NCBI GenBank assembly: GCA_023954475.1
Contig: JAMLHW010000024.1
Span: forward strand, 1-34,977
Direction: 5' to 3'
Origin: Anaerolineae bacterium
GTDB lineage: Bacteria; Chloroflexota; Anaerolineae; Promineifilales; Promineifilaceae
DNA length: 34,977 bases
In this document: positions 14,688 to 25,782 of the stretch, piece after piece
Layout of the letters: every line of letters starts with the position of its first letter
How positions within the stretch are numbered: position 1 is the stretch's first letter
Notes under the pieces: generated by a model
Database searches by the model: none
What the model saw: only the letters and a program-made list of their open reading frames with translations
What the model was told of the DNA's origin: nothing
Translations under genes and position numbers: made by a program

Positions 14688-17600
14688 ATGCAGACATCAA
14701 GCTCAAAACAGCAGCTAATCCTGAGTTTAGCGGCCCTGTTCATGTTCATTCTCTTTCTAGGTGCACGTGTCAACGCAGCCGGACCGGCCAGCGTCACACT
14801 CGTCGGCGACCTGCAAAGCGAACTCGGCTGTCCGGGTGACTGGCAGCCCGATTGCGCCAACACGTTCATCGCCGAACAAGGCTACAACGTGTGGCGCGGG
14901 GAATTTGCCGTTCCCGTCGGCAATTGGGAGTATAAAATGGCGCTTAACGGCACGTGGGATGAATCGTATCCCGGTGCCAATGTCGCACTGGTCGTCGCCG
15001 ACGCCACACCCACCCGCTTTTACTTTGATTACAAGACCAAAGCCGTCCTCGACAGCGTCAACGATGTGATCGCCGTCGCCGCCGGCAGTTTTCAAGACCA
15101 GATCGGTTGCCCCAACATTTGGCAGCCGTGGTGCGTCAACAGTCTACTCAACGATAAAAACGACGACGGCATCTACGAATTGTTCATTGCACCCGGCGAT
15201 TTGGCTAACGGCGACTACGAATTCAAGGTCGCTTTGGACGAAGATTGGGCAGAATCGTATCCGGGCAGCAATGTCCCGTTTACTGTTGACAGCGCTGACA
15301 AAGCGGTGACGATCACCTATGATTCGGCCGATAACAGTGTCACCGTCGATGTGAGCGTACCCTACAGCGGCCCCGCCAGCGTCACCCTCGCCGGCAGTTT
15401 GCAAAGCGAACTCGGTTGTTCCGGCGACTGGCAGCCTGACTGTGCTACCACACACTTGGCATTGCAAGGTTACGATGTGTGGCGTGGCGAATTTGCCGTG
15501 CCGGAAGGCAGCTATGCGTACAAAATGGCGCTCAACGACAGTTGGGACGAAGCGTATCCAGCCAGCGACAAACCCATCACCGTTCCCGCCGCAGCGCCCG
15601 ACACCCGTTTCTACTTTGACTACAAGACGACCGCCGTGCTCGATAGCATTAACGACGTGATCGCCGTCGCCGCCGGTAGTATGCAGAGCGAGTTAGGTTG
15701 TGCCGATGACTGGCAGCCGTGGTGCGTGAATACGTTGCTGACCGATGTAGACGGCGACGGCGTATACGCATTTGTCAGCACAGATATTCCTGCAGGCGAT
15801 TATGAATTCAAGGTCGCATTGGACGAAGATTGGGCAGAATCGTATCCGGGCAGCAATGTGCCGTTTTCAGTGACCGAAAACGGTGAACAGGTGACGATCA
15901 CGTACGATTCGGCCGATAACAGCGTCGAAGTCACTGTCGGCGGCGGCGATGTCGATCTCAGCGTCACTGCACCCCTCCTTTCGTATCCAATCCAGGGCGA
16001 CGTCTTCTACTTCGGCCTCACCGACCGCTTCTACAACGGCGATACGGCCAACGACGAAGGCGCCAATCCCGGCGGCACGCTGGCAGAAACCGGCTACAAG
16101 CCGGATGACATATCGTTTTATCACGGAGGCGATCTCGTCGGCATGACTTCCATGCTCGACTACATCGATAATCTCGGCGCCAGCGCCATCTGGATCACGC
16201 CCGTCTTCGGCAACGTCCCGACCGGGCCCGACAGCAGTACGACAGAAGGATTCGCCGGCTCATATCACGGCTACTGGATTCTCGATTACGAAAATGCCGA
16301 CGCCCACCTGGGTACCAACACCGAATTGCAGGCGTTCATCGACGCCGCGCACGCTCGCGGCATGAAAGTTTTCTTCGACATTGTCGTTAACCATACGGCC
16401 GATGTCATCGACTACGCCGAAGCGGAACCGCACAATTACATCAGCAAAGATGACGTGCCGTATCGCGATGCAGACGGCAACGAATTCGATGATCGCGACT
16501 ATGCCGGAACCGGCGATTTTCCGCCGCTTGACGCCGCTACCAGCTTCCCCTACACACCTGAATTCGGGGATCCGGGTGATGATACAGCCAAAAATCCCGC
16601 CTGGCTCAACGATTTGACCCTATACCACAATCGCGGCAACTCCACTTTTGCCGGTGAAAGCAGTCAATACGGCGACTTCTTTGGCCTGGATGACACGTTT
16701 ACTGAGCATTATCAAGTCGTCGACGGCTTCACGGCGATTTTCAAGGACTGGATTACCAATTACGACATCGACGGTTACCGCCTTGATACGGTCAAGCACG
16801 TCAACATCGAATTCTGGCAGGAATTCGCGGGCGAAATCATGGATCATGCTGCTGCTGAAGGCAAGACCGATTTTTACATGTTCGGCGAAGTCTTTGACGG
16901 CAATGCAGCCAATATGAGCGTCTACACAACAGAAGGCACGTTACCCAGTGTGCTCGACTTCGGCATGCATGGCAATGCCAATGGCTTTGCTGTCAACGGC
17001 AATGCGACCGACAATTTGCGCGACTATTTCGCCAACGACGACTATTTCACCGATGCCGACAGCAACGCCTACGGTCTGGCGAATTTCATCAGCAACCACG
17101 ACATCGGCCGAATTGGGCACGGTCTGCGCAATGCCGCTTATCCCGACGATGAAGCGCTGGCTCGTACAGAACTGGGGCATGCCCTAATGTACTTTGCACG
17201 CGGTTTCCCGGTCGTCTACTACGGTGACGAACAGGGATTCGTCGGCGGTGGTAACGACAAGTTGTCGCGCGAAGATATGTTCGCCAGTCTGGTCGATGAG
17301 TACAACAGCAACGACTTGATCGGCACGGACGCGACCACAGCAGACGACAACTTCGACGAAACACACCCGATCTTTACGACATTGGCCGACTATGCAGATG
17401 TGCGCGATGCGCATGTGGCGTTGCAACGCGGCGCTCAAATCCATCGCTACAGCACAGGCAGCGCAGGTGTCTACGCCTTCTCGCGCATCGACCGCGACGA
17501 ACGCGTTGAATACCTTGTTGTCCTCAACAATGCCAACAGCGAACAGACAGCGTCCTTTGACACGTATTCGGCCGATACCGCTTTCACACAGCTTTATCCG

Positions 17601-20600
17601 GGCGGCGCCGGCCTCGTCAGTGACAGCGACGGCGCAGTAACCGTCACCATTCCGGCGTTCGGCGCGATGATCTTTCAGGCCGATTCAGCATTGGCTTGCG
17701 GCACCGAAGCAGCAGCAATTGCGATGAGTGCACCGGTTGCCGGAGCAGCCGTCGACGGACGCATCGAAGTAGCTGCTGACGTTTCCGAATTGACACTTAC
17801 CGAAGTGACATTCGCTGTCAGCATTGACGGCGGCGTACTGGAGATTATTGGCACCGACGCCAACGCACCGTACCGCGTCTTCTATGACACGTCTGACATC
17901 GCTGCCGACACGCCGATTGTCTTCCAGGCAGTGGCCGATGATTTGTGTGGCAATCTCAGCGGTGCATCAGTTGAAGTTGTCAAGGGCGAAGACCAGACGG
18001 GTTCTGACGCGCCACCGTATACCATCATCCATTACAACCGTCCGCTCGGCGATTACGGCGACCACACGACGGGTAACTGGGAAGATTTCTGGGGCCTGCA
18101 CCTGTGGGGTGACGCCATCGACCCGAGTGAAGTGACGGAATGGATGGATCCGAAACCGTTCCTGGGCGAGACGGAATTCGGCCGATTCGCCTATATCAAG
18201 CTCGACAACAACGAAAGCAACGTCAACTTTATCATCCATAAGGGCAACGACAAAGATACGCCGGACGACCGCTTCTATGATCCGGCCGTCACGCCGGAAA
18301 TCTGGGTCAACCAGGGCGACGCGACTATCTATCCGACGCAGGCGCTGGCGCAGGGATTGGTCACCTTCCACTACAATCGGCCCGGCGGTGATTACGACGG
18401 CTGGGGCTTGCACTTGTGGCAGGATGGCTGGGGCACAGAATGGACGATGCCGCATCTCGCCGACGACTTTGATGATTACGGCGCAGTCTATATTGTCGAC
18501 ACGACCACCTATCCCGATTTCGACCTGACGCAGCCGCTGAACTTCATCATGCACAACGGCGACGAAAAAGACCCGCCCGACAGCCCTGATCGCGTCATGG
18601 ACCCGAACGAAACACCATCGATCTGGCTCAAACAAGGTGAAATCACCAATTACGAATCATGGGGCCATGCGACCGACACGGCAACACTGCATTATCGCCG
18701 TCCTGCCGGTGACTACGGTGACTACACCAGCAGTGACTACAACGATTTCTGGGGTCTGCACACCTGGGGCGCAGCCGCCGATCCCGGTTGGACGACACCG
18801 CGTATTCCGGTAGATGAGGACGTATTTGGCGTCGTCTTTGAAGTGCCGTTGCTCGATCCTTCGGCCGATATGGGATACATTCTCCATCGCGGTGACGAAA
18901 AAGATCCTGGCCCCGACCAATTCCTCAACTTCGATACATGGGGCTTTGAAGTCTGGCAGGTTCAAGCCGCCGATCCTGCAATGCCTTATGTCTACCCCAT
19001 TCTGTACGGGCCGCCCGGACCAGGGGGAGACATCGACGAGCAGTCAGCGTACTGGGTACTGGAAGATACCATCGCCTGGGATGCTGACAGCGACGCTTAT
19101 GAACTGATCTACGCTGCGGAAGGCGGTATGACGCTGGACGCCGGTCTCATCAATGGTGCCGACGGCGCGTTGACGCTGACCTACGATCCGGCCGGCTTGC
19201 CGACTGACGTGCAGGAGAAATTCCCGCATCTGGCTAACTTGTCTGCCTACACAATTTCGGCCGATGATCTTGCTCTCGTTCCCGCCATCCTCACCGGACA
19301 ATTCGCCGTCACGGCATTGAACGGTGACGGACTCGTCGTTGATGCCGCCGGATTACAAATCCCTGGCGTACTCGACGATCTCTACACCTATGACGGCGCA
19401 CTTGGCGTCACCTTCGACACCACACGCAGCCAAACGACACCGACCATCAGCGTTTGGGCACCGACGGCCAAAAACGTCACGTTGCACTTGTTCGCTGACG
19501 CCGATCCGGCCACGACCAGCACGACCTTCCCGATGAGCCACGATCCGGCAACCGGTGTCTGGAGCGTTGCGGGCGATGCCGGTTGGTATGGCCAATACTA
19601 TCTGTTTGAAATTGAAGTGTACGTACCGTCAACAGGCCAGGTCGAACACAATATGGTCACAGACCCGTATTCGTTCAGCCTGTCAATGAACAGCGCACGC
19701 AGCCAGATTGTCGATCTGTCCGATCCGGCACTCAAGCCGGCCGGCTGGGATACACTGGAGAAGCCACCGTTGACTGCGCCGGAAGAGATCGCCGTCTACG
19801 AGCTGCACGTCCGCGACTTCAGCATATTCGATGAAAGCGTGCCGGAAGAACATCGCGGGAAATACCTTGCGTTCACCTACGATGATACGGACGGCATGCG
19901 CCACCTGCAGGCTTTGGCCGATGCAGGTCTGACACATTTGCATCTTCTGCCTGTGTTTGACATTGCTACCATCAACGAAAACGAAGCGGAACGGACAGAA
20001 CCCGATCCCGACGAACTGGCACTCTATCCGCCTAATTCCGAAGAACAGCAGGCGATTATCACGGCGCTGGCTCCGCTAGACGGCTTTAACTGGGGCTACG
20101 ATCCATTCCACTACACCACACCGGAAGGCAGTTACGCCACCGACCCGAACGGCACGCAGCGCATTCTGGAATTCCGCCAAATGGTTCAGTCACTTAACGA
20201 GCACGATCTGCGCGTGGTAATGGATGTGGTCTACAACCACACCAACGCCTCCGGGCAAAGCGAAAAATCAGTTCTCGACCGCGTCGTGCCCGGTTACTAT
20301 CATCGCCTTGATGACAAGGGCAACGTCGAAAAGAGCACTTGCTGCGAGAATACCGCCAGCGAGCACAACATGATGGAAAAGCTCATGATCGACTCGCTTT
20401 TGGTCTGGGCAACCGAGTACAAGATCGATGCGTTCCGCTTCGACCTGATGGGACACCATATGAAGCGCAACATGCTCGCCGTGCGCGATGCCCTGGATGC
20501 GCTCACCATTCCGGACAACGGCGTTGACGGTGAGGAAATCTACATGTACGGCGAAGGTTGGAACTTCGGCGAAGTGGCCGACAATGCCCGTGGCGAAAAC

Positions 20601-22100
20601 GCCACGCAGCTCAACATGGCTGGAACCGGCATCGGCACGTTCAGCGACCGGCTACGCGACGCCGTACGCGGCGGTGGGCCGTTTGACGACGGCGATGCGC
20701 TGCAAAATCAGGGGTTCGGCAACGGTTTGCACACCGATCCGAATGATTACAACCAGGGCGATACGCTGTCAAAGCTGTTGCTGGCAACGGACCAGATTCG
20801 CGTTGGTATGGCCGGCAACCTGGCCGACTACGAATTCATCGACCGCAACGGCAATCTGGTGACAGGCGCGGATGTCGATTACAACGGCCAACCGGCCGGT
20901 TACACCGATGATCCGCAGGAAGTGATCACCTACATCTCCAAGCACGACAACCAGACACTGTACGACATCAATGTGTATGGGTTGCCGGTAGCGACGAGTA
21001 TGGCCGATCGCGTGCGCATGCAAAATGTGGGATTGAGTACAGTGATGCTTGGTCAGGGCGTGCCATTCTTCCATGCAGGCGTCGATATGTTGCGTTCGAA
21101 ATCACTGGATCGCGACAGTTTTGACTCCGGCGATTGGTTCAACCGACTCGACTTCACGTATGCGATCAACAATTTCGGTGTCGGCTTACCGGTTGAGAGC
21201 AAAAACGGCAGCAACTGGTATCTCATGGATCCGTTGTTGGCGAACCCGGATTTGATGCCGGATTCGGCCGATATTGGGCTCACCAACGAGCTTTTCCGCG
21301 AGTTGCTGGCAATTCGCTACAGCACGCCGCTGTTCCATCTGGAAACCGCTCAGGAAGTCATGGATAAGGTCGCGTTCCACAACACTGGTCCTGATCAGAT
21401 TCCGGGCTTGCTCGTCATGACGATCACCGATCGTGGTCCCGGCTCGCTCGATTCAAACGTCAACGAACTGGTCATCCTGATCAACGCCACGCCGGAAGAG
21501 CAGACTTTTTCGGCCGATTACTTCAATTATCGCATCTACCACCTGCATCCGGTCAACCGCAATTCGGTCGATCCGGTTGTGCGTACAGCGAGCTTCGACC
21601 GTGACAGCGGCACATTCACCATTCCGGCACGGACGGCAGCCGTATTCGTCGATGGCTACATCCCGACAGCAGTCGAGTTGATCAGCTTTGATGCCGCCGT
21701 CGTCAACGGGACTGTCAATCTGACATGGTCAACGGCGGCTGAAGTCAACAATGCCGGTTTCAACCTCTATCGCCGCAACGTGGCGAGCGGCGTCGAAACC
21801 AGAATCAATGACCTGTTGATCGCGTCGCAAAGTGCGGCCGGCAGCGGTGCAGATTACGCGTTTAGCGATACACCGAACATCGGCTTGTGGGAATATACAC
21901 TGGAAGAGGTCGAGACCGACGGAACGGCGACTCGCATCGCTGCAGTCGCCATCGATACACAAGCGCCTACCTCAGCACAATTGAGCCAATTCGATGGCAA
22001 TAACGGAAATATCGCACCGCTTGTATTGGCGTTGCTCCTGCCGTTTGTTGCCTTTGCGCTGTGGCTGATGTTGCGTCGCAGACAAGACGCATTGCAGTAA
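14688..22100 (+). CDS. Multidomain surface amylopullulanase (two GH13 domains, X25-like and CBM41 modules, C-terminal anchor)
   Basis: A 2470-residue secreted enzyme. In order: signal peptide (1-32); four X25-like starch-binding modules in two duplicated pairs (about 34-425); first GH13 α-amylase domain (about 432-1000) with [14 protein letters not shown] (D700), MFGEVFDG (E734) and ISNHDIG (D805); an Ig-like segment; three CBM41 modules starting near 1110, 1224 and 1331 ([24 protein letters not shown]); a pullulanase E-set domain ([11 protein letters not shown]); a second GH13, type I pullulanase, with [24 protein letters not shown] (D1919), YGEGWNFG (E1956) and SKHDNQT (D2087). The end carries a fibronectin-like domain, a membrane helix and RRRQ, which anchors it outside. 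I start at ATG 14688 after TGGGGGA. It should cut both α-1,4 and α-1,6 links. Confidence 0.95.
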   Translation: MQTSSSKQQLILSLAALFMFILFLGARVNAAGPASVTLVGDLQSELGCPGDWQPDCANTFIAEQGYNVWRGEFAVPVGNWEYKMALNGTWDESYPGANVALVVADATPTRFYFDYKTKAVLDSVNDVIAVAAGSFQDQIGCPNIWQPWCVNSLLNDKNDDGIYELFIAPGDLANGDYEFKVALDEDWAESYPGSNVPFTVDSADKAVTITYDSADNSVTVDVSVPYSGPASVTLAGSLQSELGCSGDWQPDCATTHLALQGYDVWRGEFAVPEGSYAYKMALNDSWDEAYPASDKPITVPAAAPDTRFYFDYKTTAVLDSINDVIAVAAGSMQSELGCADDWQPWCVNTLLTDVDGDGVYAFVSTDIPAGDYEFKVALDEDWAESYPGSNVPFSVTENGEQVTITYDSADNSVEVTVGGGDVDLSVTAPLLSYPIQGDVFYFGLTDRFYNGDTANDEGANPGGTLAETGYKPDDISFYHGGDLVGMTSMLDYIDNLGASAIWITPVFGNVPTGPDSSTTEGFAGSYHGYWILDYENADAHLGTNTELQAFIDAAHARGMKVFFDIVVNHTADVIDYAEAEPHNYISKDDVPYRDADGNEFDDRDYAGTGDFPPLDAATSFPYTPEFGDPGDDTAKNPAWLNDLTLYHNRGNSTFAGESSQYGDFFGLDDTFTEHYQVVDGFTAIFKDWITNYDIDGYRLDTVKHVNIEFWQEFAGEIMDHAAAEGKTDFYMFGEVFDGNAANMSVYTTEGTLPSVLDFGMHGNANGFAVNGNATDNLRDYFANDDYFTDADSNAYGLANFISNHDIGRIGHGLRNAAYPDDEALARTELGHALMYFARGFPVVYYGDEQGFVGGGNDKLSREDMFASLVDEYNSNDLIGTDATTADDNFDETHPIFTTLADYADVRDAHVALQRGAQIHRYSTGSAGVYAFSRIDRDERVEYLVVLNNANSEQTASFDTYSADTAFTQLYPGGAGLVSDSDGAVTVTIPAFGAMIFQADSALACGTEAAAIAMSAPVAGAAVDGRIEVAADVSELTLTEVTFAVSIDGGVLEIIGTDANAPYRVFYDTSDIAADTPIVFQAVADDLCGNLSGASVEVVKGEDQTGSDAPPYTIIHYNRPLGDYGDHTTGNWEDFWGLHLWGDAIDPSEVTEWMDPKPFLGETEFGRFAYIKLDNNESNVNFIIHKGNDKDTPDDRFYDPAVTPEIWVNQGDATIYPTQALAQGLVTFHYNRPGGDYDGWGLHLWQDGWGTEWTMPHLADDFDDYGAVYIVDTTTYPDFDLTQPLNFIMHNGDEKDPPDSPDRVMDPNETPSIWLKQGEITNYESWGHATDTATLHYRRPAGDYGDYTSSDYNDFWGLHTWGAAADPGWTTPRIPVDEDVFGVVFEVPLLDPSADMGYILHRGDEKDPGPDQFLNFDTWGFEVWQVQAADPAMPYVYPILYGPPGPGGDIDEQSAYWVLEDTIAWDADSDAYELIYAAEGGMTLDAGLINGADGALTLTYDPAGLPTDVQEKFPHLANLSAYTISADDLALVPAILTGQFAVTALNGDGLVVDAAGLQIPGVLDDLYTYDGALGVTFDTTRSQTTPTISVWAPTAKNVTLHLFADADPATTSTTFPMSHDPATGVWSVAGDAGWYGQYYLFEIEVYVPSTGQVEHNMVTDPYSFSLSMNSARSQIVDLSDPALKPAGWDTLEKPPLTAPEEIAVYELHVRDFSIFDESVPEEHRGKYLAFTYDDTDGMRHLQALADAGLTHLHLLPVFDIATINENEAERTEPDPDELALYPPNSEEQQAIITALAPLDGFNWGYDPFHYTTPEGSYATDPNGTQRILEFRQMVQSLNEHDLRVVMDVVYNHTNASGQSEKSVLDRVVPGYYHRLDDKGNVEKSTCCENTASEHNMMEKLMIDSLLVWATEYKIDAFRFDLMGHHMKRNMLAVRDALDALTIPDNGVDGEEIYMYGEGWNFGEVADNARGENATQLNMAGTGIGTFSDRLRDAVRGGGPFDDGDALQNQGFGNGLHTDPNDYNQGDTLSKLLLATDQIRVGMAGNLADYEFIDRNGNLVTGADVDYNGQPAGYTDDPQEVITYISKHDNQTLYDINVYGLPVATSMADRVRMQNVGLSTVMLGQGVPFFHAGVDMLRSKSLDRDSFDSGDWFNRLDFTYAINNFGVGLPVESKNGSNWYLMDPLLANPDLMPDSADIGLTNELFRELLAIRYSTPLFHLETAQEVMDKVAFHNTGPDQIPGLLVMTITDRGPGSLDSNVNELVILINATPEEQTFSADYFNYRIYHLHPVNRNSVDPVVRTASFDRDSGTFTIPARTAAVFVDGYIPTAVELISFDAAVVNGTVNLTWSTAAEVNNAGFNLYRRNVASGVETRINDLLIASQSAAGSGADYAFSDTPNIGLWEYTLEEVETDGTATRIAAVAIDTQAPTSAQLSQFDGNNGNIAPLVLALLLPFVAFALWLMLRRRQDALQ
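14770..15950 (+). repeat. Internal tandem duplication encoding the X25-like modules
   Basis: Two units about 585 bases (195 residues) apart, each coding for two related modules ([14 protein letters not shown] versus [14 protein letters not shown]; both end [20 protein letters not shown]). A stretch of about 60 bases starting at 15219 and 15804 is nearly identical, so the duplication is recent or kept uniform by conversion. Confidence 0.8.
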
Positions 22101-22105
22101 ACACG

Positions 22106-22136
22106 GTCAGGCGCAGGCGATAAAATCGCGCCTGAC
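22106..22136 (+). terminator. Hairpin after the amylopullulanase gene
   Basis: 9-bp stem GTCAGGCGC / GCGCCTGAC with a 13-base loop, six bases after the stop codon. No U-tract follows, so it is probably a stabilising or accessory structure ahead of the true terminator. Confidence 0.5.
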
Positions 22137-22145
22137 AACACCATG

Positions 22146-22183
22146 AAAAAGGCCGCCGTCAACTAATGACGGCGGCCTTTTTT
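22146..22183 (+). terminator. Rho-independent terminator of the amylopullulanase gene
   Basis: Stem GGCCGCCGTCA / TGACGGCGGCC with loop ACTAA, flanked by A5 on the left and TTTTTT on the right. The A and T runs make it able to act in both directions. Confidence 0.93.
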
Positions 22184-22271
22184 CTTGCCGTTAGAACCGC
22201 ATTACAGGAGAAGGATTGACCTCGTGCTGTTCGCCCGCTTAGAACATCTGTGGTAGAATTAAGGGGTTAAT

Positions 22272-23246
22272 ATGATCGAAAAGCGCGACCAATCCCAGCC
22301 CCTTCCCGGCATAGTAGAAACACTCAAAATCGGGTTTGAAATCACAACTCGAAATATGTGGCTGCTGCTTTTCCCGATGGTATTGGATGTCTTTTTGTGG
22401 ATCGGGCCACGGCTTTCACCCGGACAGTTGGTAGGTGAATGGCTGGTATGGTGGCAGCAACAGGCAACGGCGCTGCAATCGGCCGAAACCGCCAATCTGG
22501 TGCAACCCGAAGTGTTTGATTCTTTGGCCGGGATTGCCAATCAATACAACGTGATGTCACAGATGAGTTTACCTTTCTTGGGCATCCCCTCACTGATGGG
22601 AAGCCTCGCACCCGAAACGACACCGCTGGCGGCAACGACATTTGAGATTTCCAGCGCTTCGGCATTGCTCAACCAGTTGCTCGTTCTTTCGCTGTTGGGC
22701 TTGATCGGAAGCGGCATCTTCTACGGCTTTCTGGGATTTGTCGTGCGCGGTGAAGGTGATTGGAGTGCATTCGGCCGAAAACTGCCCCATACAGTCGTGC
22801 GCTTAATCGGCCTGGCGTTCCTTCTACTTGGGTTGATTGTACTGCTGTACATTCCCATTGCTCTGGTCGGGGCCACTCTGGCGATTTTGTCACCAGCCTT
22901 GTTGACAGTAGCCATTCTTGTGGCCTTCGTCGTGATCTTTTGGCTGCTACTGTATATGGGATTTACGTTGCAAGGTATTTTTCTCGATTATCGGCCGATA
23001 TTCAACTCGATTCGCCACAGCATCCGCTTTGTGCGCAGCAACGCTGCGGCAGCATTGCCGTTACTCATACTCGTCTACCTGATCAACAACGTGCTCAATC
23101 TGGTGTGGCTTTCGGCCGATAGTGGCAATTGGCTCACACTCATCAGCATCTTCGGCCACGCCTTCATCTCAACCGCTTTAATTGTCTCGACTTTCGTCTT
23201 CTACCACGACCGGCAACTCATGATGGGGATGCCGGTCAAAACCTGA
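22272..23246 (+). CDS. Polytopic membrane protein of unknown function
   Basis: 324 residues with about six membrane segments: near 28-48 (MWLLLFPMVLDVFLWIG), 135-160, 180-212, 213-240, 262-285 and 290-312. The loop between the first two helices (50-130) is likely extracytoplasmic. I recognise no catalytic motif. The overall look (N-terminal GIVETLKIGFEITTRN, then paired helices) resembles the YciC/DUF975-like group of uncharacterised membrane proteins, but that is a weak impression. The start ATG 22272 has AAGGGG six bases before it, and a TAGAAT box lies at 22253-22258. gyrB follows 54 bases downstream and may share the transcript. Confidence 0.8.
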   Translation: MIEKRDQSQPLPGIVETLKIGFEITTRNMWLLLFPMVLDVFLWIGPRLSPGQLVGEWLVWWQQQATALQSAETANLVQPEVFDSLAGIANQYNVMSQMSLPFLGIPSLMGSLAPETTPLAATTFEISSASALLNQLLVLSLLGLIGSGIFYGFLGFVVRGEGDWSAFGRKLPHTVVRLIGLAFLLLGLIVLLYIPIALVGATLAILSPALLTVAILVAFVVIFWLLLYMGFTLQGIFLDYRPIFNSIRHSIRFVRSNAAAALPLLILVYLINNVLNLVWLSADSGNWLTLISIFGHAFISTALIVSTFVFYHDRQLMMGMPVKT

Positions 23247-23300
23247 CCAATTACCGGCCCAATAGCCGCATAATCACCATTTGCAGGAATCACTCATACT

Positions 23301-25214
23301 ATGAGCCCAGATAAATACGATGCCAGTAGCATTCAAGTATTGAAAGGATTAGAGGCAGTGCGCCGTCGTCCCGGCATGTACGTCGGCGGTACAGACATCA
23401 AAGCATTGCACCACCTCGTTTACGAGATTGTCGACAACTCTATCGACGAAGCATTGGCCGGACGCTGCGACCGAATCGATGTCACCATTCATGCCGACGA
23501 TAGCGTTCGTGTCACCGACAATGGCGTCGGCATTCCCGTCGCCAAACACCCGACCGAAAAAGTATCAGCACTCGAACTCGTCCACACCACGTTGCATGCT
23601 GGTGGCAAATTTGACAATGATGCTTACAAAGTATCTGGCGGATTGCACGGCGTCGGCGCCGCAGCCGTCAACGCCCTGTCTGAATGGATGGAAGTGACCG
23701 TTAAGCGCGATGGCTACGTATGGACACAGCGCTACGAGCGCGGCATACCGCAACACAGTGTCAAGAGAGGTCGCAAACTCGCACGCGATGAAGCTACCGG
23801 AACCTCAACCCACTTCAAATTTGACCAAGCGATTTTTGAGCCAGAAGCAACGTACAAATACGAAACCCTGCTCAACCGTTTCCGTGAAATGGCATTTGTC
23901 ACCAGCGGCATATTCCTTTCCCTGCGCGATGAACACACAACCCCCGCGCAAGAGATGAATTTCTACTTCGAAGGCGGTCTGAAGTCATTTGTCCGTTACC
24001 TCAACCGCAACAGACAAGTTTTGCACGAACCGGTCTACGCAGTCAAAGAAAGCGATAACATCGAGGTCGAACTGGCTATCCAGTATACCGCCAGTATGGT
24101 GACATCCGAGTTCAGCTTTGCCAACACCATCAACACACCCGATGGCGGCACACATCTGACAGGCTTGCGCACGGCATTGACGCGTGTCCTCAACACGTAC
24201 GCGCGAAAGAATAGCTTCCTAAAGGATAAAGACCCGAACTTTTCCAGTGATGACACACGAGAAGGCGTCACGGCAGTCGTCAGTGTCAAACATCCTGATC
24301 CACAATTTGAGAGCCAGACCAAGGTCAAATTGATGAATGCTGAAGTCAGCGGCATTGTCTCTTCAATTGCTGGCGAAGCACTGTCTACCTATCTGGAAGA
24401 AAATCCACGGGCAGCCAAAAATATCATCGAACGGTGTCTGACCTCATCGCGCGCACGCGCTGCTGCCAAGAAAGCGCGCGAGTTGGTGATGCGTAAAAGC
24501 GCGCTGGAAACGCTGACCTTGCCCGGTAAACTTGCCGATTGCTCAGAACGCGATCCGATGAAGTGTGAAGTTTATATCGTCGAAGGTGACTCCGCTGGTG
24601 GTACAGCCAAGCAAGGTCGCGACCGTCACTTCCAGGCAATTCTGCCTCTGCGAGGCAAGATTTTGAACACAGAACGTGCTCGATTGGACAAAATATTGGC
24701 CAATAAAGAGGTCAAGGCATTGATCTCGGCACTGGGCACAGGCATCGGTGAATCGACAGACATGAGCAACCTACGCTATGGGCGTGTCATCATTATGACA
24801 GACGCCGACGTAGACGGGAGCCATATCCGCACATTGCTGCTTACGTTTTTCTTCCGCTACATGCCGCAGTTGATCGAGCGCGGCCACCTCTACATCGCGC
24901 AGCCGCCTCTCTACCAGCTTCGTGCAGGCAAAGAGAAACTATACACATACACGGAGTCGCAACAGGCCCAGGCTCTCAAGAAATTCGCAGGCAAAAAGTA
25001 TCACGTTCAGCGCTACAAAGGACTTGGTGAAATGAATGCTGAGCAACTCTGGGAAACGACAATGGATCCCGGATCACGCACATTGCTGCAGGTAACAGTC
25101 GAGGATGCTGTTATCGCTGACCGCACCTTTGATATGCTCATGGGCAGTGAGGTTGCGCCTCGTCGCCGTTTCATCACGACGCACGCGCAAGAAGTACGCA
25201 ATCTGGACGTGTAA
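23301..25214 (+). CDS. gyrB: DNA gyrase subunit B
   Basis: 637 residues, the usual length of a short GyrB. The GHKL ATPase site is seen in [21 protein letters not shown], the ATP-lid region [17 protein letters not shown] and [15 protein letters not shown]. The transducer carries QTKVKLMN. The TOPRIM domain has [23 protein letters not shown] and [11 protein letters not shown], and the C-terminal [19 protein letters not shown] is present. With GyrA it introduces negative supercoils. ParE (topoisomerase IV) is an alternative that sequence reading alone does not fully exclude. No strong Shine-Dalgarno precedes ATG 23301. It has no TCGGCCGA site, unlike most genes here, probably because of its strong conservation. 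Confidence 0.95.
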   Translation: MSPDKYDASSIQVLKGLEAVRRRPGMYVGGTDIKALHHLVYEIVDNSIDEALAGRCDRIDVTIHADDSVRVTDNGVGIPVAKHPTEKVSALELVHTTLHAGGKFDNDAYKVSGGLHGVGAAAVNALSEWMEVTVKRDGYVWTQRYERGIPQHSVKRGRKLARDEATGTSTHFKFDQAIFEPEATYKYETLLNRFREMAFVTSGIFLSLRDEHTTPAQEMNFYFEGGLKSFVRYLNRNRQVLHEPVYAVKESDNIEVELAIQYTASMVTSEFSFANTINTPDGGTHLTGLRTALTRVLNTYARKNSFLKDKDPNFSSDDTREGVTAVVSVKHPDPQFESQTKVKLMNAEVSGIVSSIAGEALSTYLEENPRAAKNIIERCLTSSRARAAAKKARELVMRKSALETLTLPGKLADCSERDPMKCEVYIVEGDSAGGTAKQGRDRHFQAILPLRGKILNTERARLDKILANKEVKALISALGTGIGESTDMSNLRYGRVIIMTDADVDGSHIRTLLLTFFFRYMPQLIERGHLYIAQPPLYQLRAGKEKLYTYTESQQAQALKKFAGKKYHVQRYKGLGEMNAEQLWETTMDPGSRTLLQVTVEDAVIADRTFDMLMGSEVAPRRRFITTHAQEVRNLDV

Positions 25215-25263
25215 AAATGGTCGGCGAGAAAGTAATCGTTCACCATTTCCCCCCAAATTTAAG

Positions 25264-25308
25264 AAGCGCACGAGGAGTACTATCTAGAGTTCTCGTGCGC
25301 TTTATTTT
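25264..25308 (+). terminator. Rho-independent terminator after gyrB
   Basis: 11-bp stem AAGCGCACGAG / CTCGTGCGCTT (25264-25274 with 25292-25302) followed by TATTTTC, 50 bases after the gyrB stop. Confidence 0.8.
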
Positions 25309-25369
25309 CGGCACACGTTTGCACTGAATCAATCCGGCAATAGTCATCATGTGACAAGTAGCTGACAAG

Positions 25370-25762
25370 ATGCAACCAGACAAACCTATGAGCCTCGGAA
25401 AAGCAGTGCTGAGTTTTCGCTGCTCACATTGTCGGCAAGGCAAAGTGTTCAAATCTCTGTGGCATACCAACGAGACCTGCCCCGTTTGTGGCATCCAATT
25501 CGAGCGCGAGTACGGTTATTTTCTGATGTCGATTTTTATGGGTTATATTTGGGGGTTTTTGGTGATTCTGCCTGCTATGCTTACTATGTTACTGATCGGT
25601 GGGTTCCCGATATACCTCTTCGTGATTGTGGCGATGGTCTTGTTGCTGCTTTTCTCGCCACTTATCTTTCGCTTGTCGCGCGTTAGCTGGTTACATATCG
25701 ACGAATTGCTTGATCCACGCGAAGATGTGACCGAGTGGCGCCAAATTGCTGACGAGAATTAA
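25370..25762 (+). CDS. DUF983 zinc-ribbon membrane protein
   Basis: 130 residues. The N-terminal half carries two CxxC knuckles (FRCSHCRQGKVF and ETCPVCGIQFE), typical of DUF983 and probably binding zinc. Two hydrophobic helices follow (about 45-70 and 74-98), then a short cytoplasmic tail with SWLHIDELLDPRED. DUF983 proteins are small, uncharacterised and often annotated near respiratory genes; nothing in this context says what it does. Start 25370 lacks a good ribosome site. ATG 25388 (MSLGKAVLSFRC) is an equally good start. Confidence 0.85.
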   Translation: MQPDKPMSLGKAVLSFRCSHCRQGKVFKSLWHTNETCPVCGIQFEREYGYFLMSIFMGYIWGFLVILPAMLTMLLIGGFPIYLFVIVAMVLLLLFSPLIFRLSRVSWLHIDELLDPREDVTEWRQIADEN

Positions 25763-25782
25763 TCCATTCGCTTAAAACTCAA

